From the NCBI GenBank assembly GCA_026417675.1, contig JAOACV010000132.1, positions 1-6,873 on the forward strand: 6,873 bases of DNA, in the 5' to 3' direction. Made by a program: the position numbers and the translations under genes. The notes below the pieces were generated by a model. It was not told the origin of the DNA and searched no databases. It saw only the letters and a list, made by a program, of their open reading frames with translations. Shown one piece after another: positions 6,861-6,873 of the stretch. The number at the start of each line of letters is the position of its first letter. The first letter of the stretch is position 1. The DNA is from Verrucomicrobiia bacterium. GTDB lineage: Bacteria > Verrucomicrobiota > Verrucomicrobiia > CAIQCK01.

Positions 6861-6873
6861 GCATTTCCTATCC

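Overview
The window is GC-rich, densely coding DNA and reads like a chromosome of the Planctomycetota-Verrucomicrobiota-Chlamydiota group, most likely a Verrucomicrobiota. The reasons are a DUF4838-type carbohydrate-active protein, a membrane-anchored SGNH hydrolase carrying TPR repeats, and coding starts with little or no Shine-Dalgarno sequence. This placement rests on protein character only; no database search was possible.

Left part (1-1497, plus strand): the 3' end of a DUF4838-like gene whose start lies outside the window. It runs tail to tail, with a 12-bp gap, into a minus-strand gene (1510-3615). That gene encodes a 701-residue SGNH/GDSL-type hydrolase with an N-terminal membrane anchor, TPR repeats inside the hydrolase domain and a run of five more TPRs at the C-terminus.

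Middle (3616-3803): a 188-bp non-coding gap with two strong inverted repeats whose arms can also pair with each other.

Right part (3804-6860, minus strand): a compact three-gene ABC importer operon for an oxyanion, molybdate or tungstate type. It is transcribed right to left as binding protein, permease, ATPase, and the coding regions overlap at both junctions (8 bp and 3 bp), so translation is probably coupled. The binding protein is unusual: one lipoprotein-like chain of about 500 residues contains two divergent periplasmic binding-protein domains in tandem. The ATPase is short (211 residues) and lacks the C-terminal TOBE/Mop regulatory domain of classical ModC.

How the genes work together: the tandem binding protein would capture oxyanion outside the inner membrane, the permease would form the channel as a dimer, and the ATPase dimer would drive import, presumably to supply molybdenum or tungsten enzymes. 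The DUF4838 and SGNH genes have no evident link to the importer. No RNA gene, CRISPR array, transposase or integrase was seen. The most notable items are the tandem binding-protein architecture, the TPR insertion in the SGNH domain and the paired palindromes in the intergenic gap.
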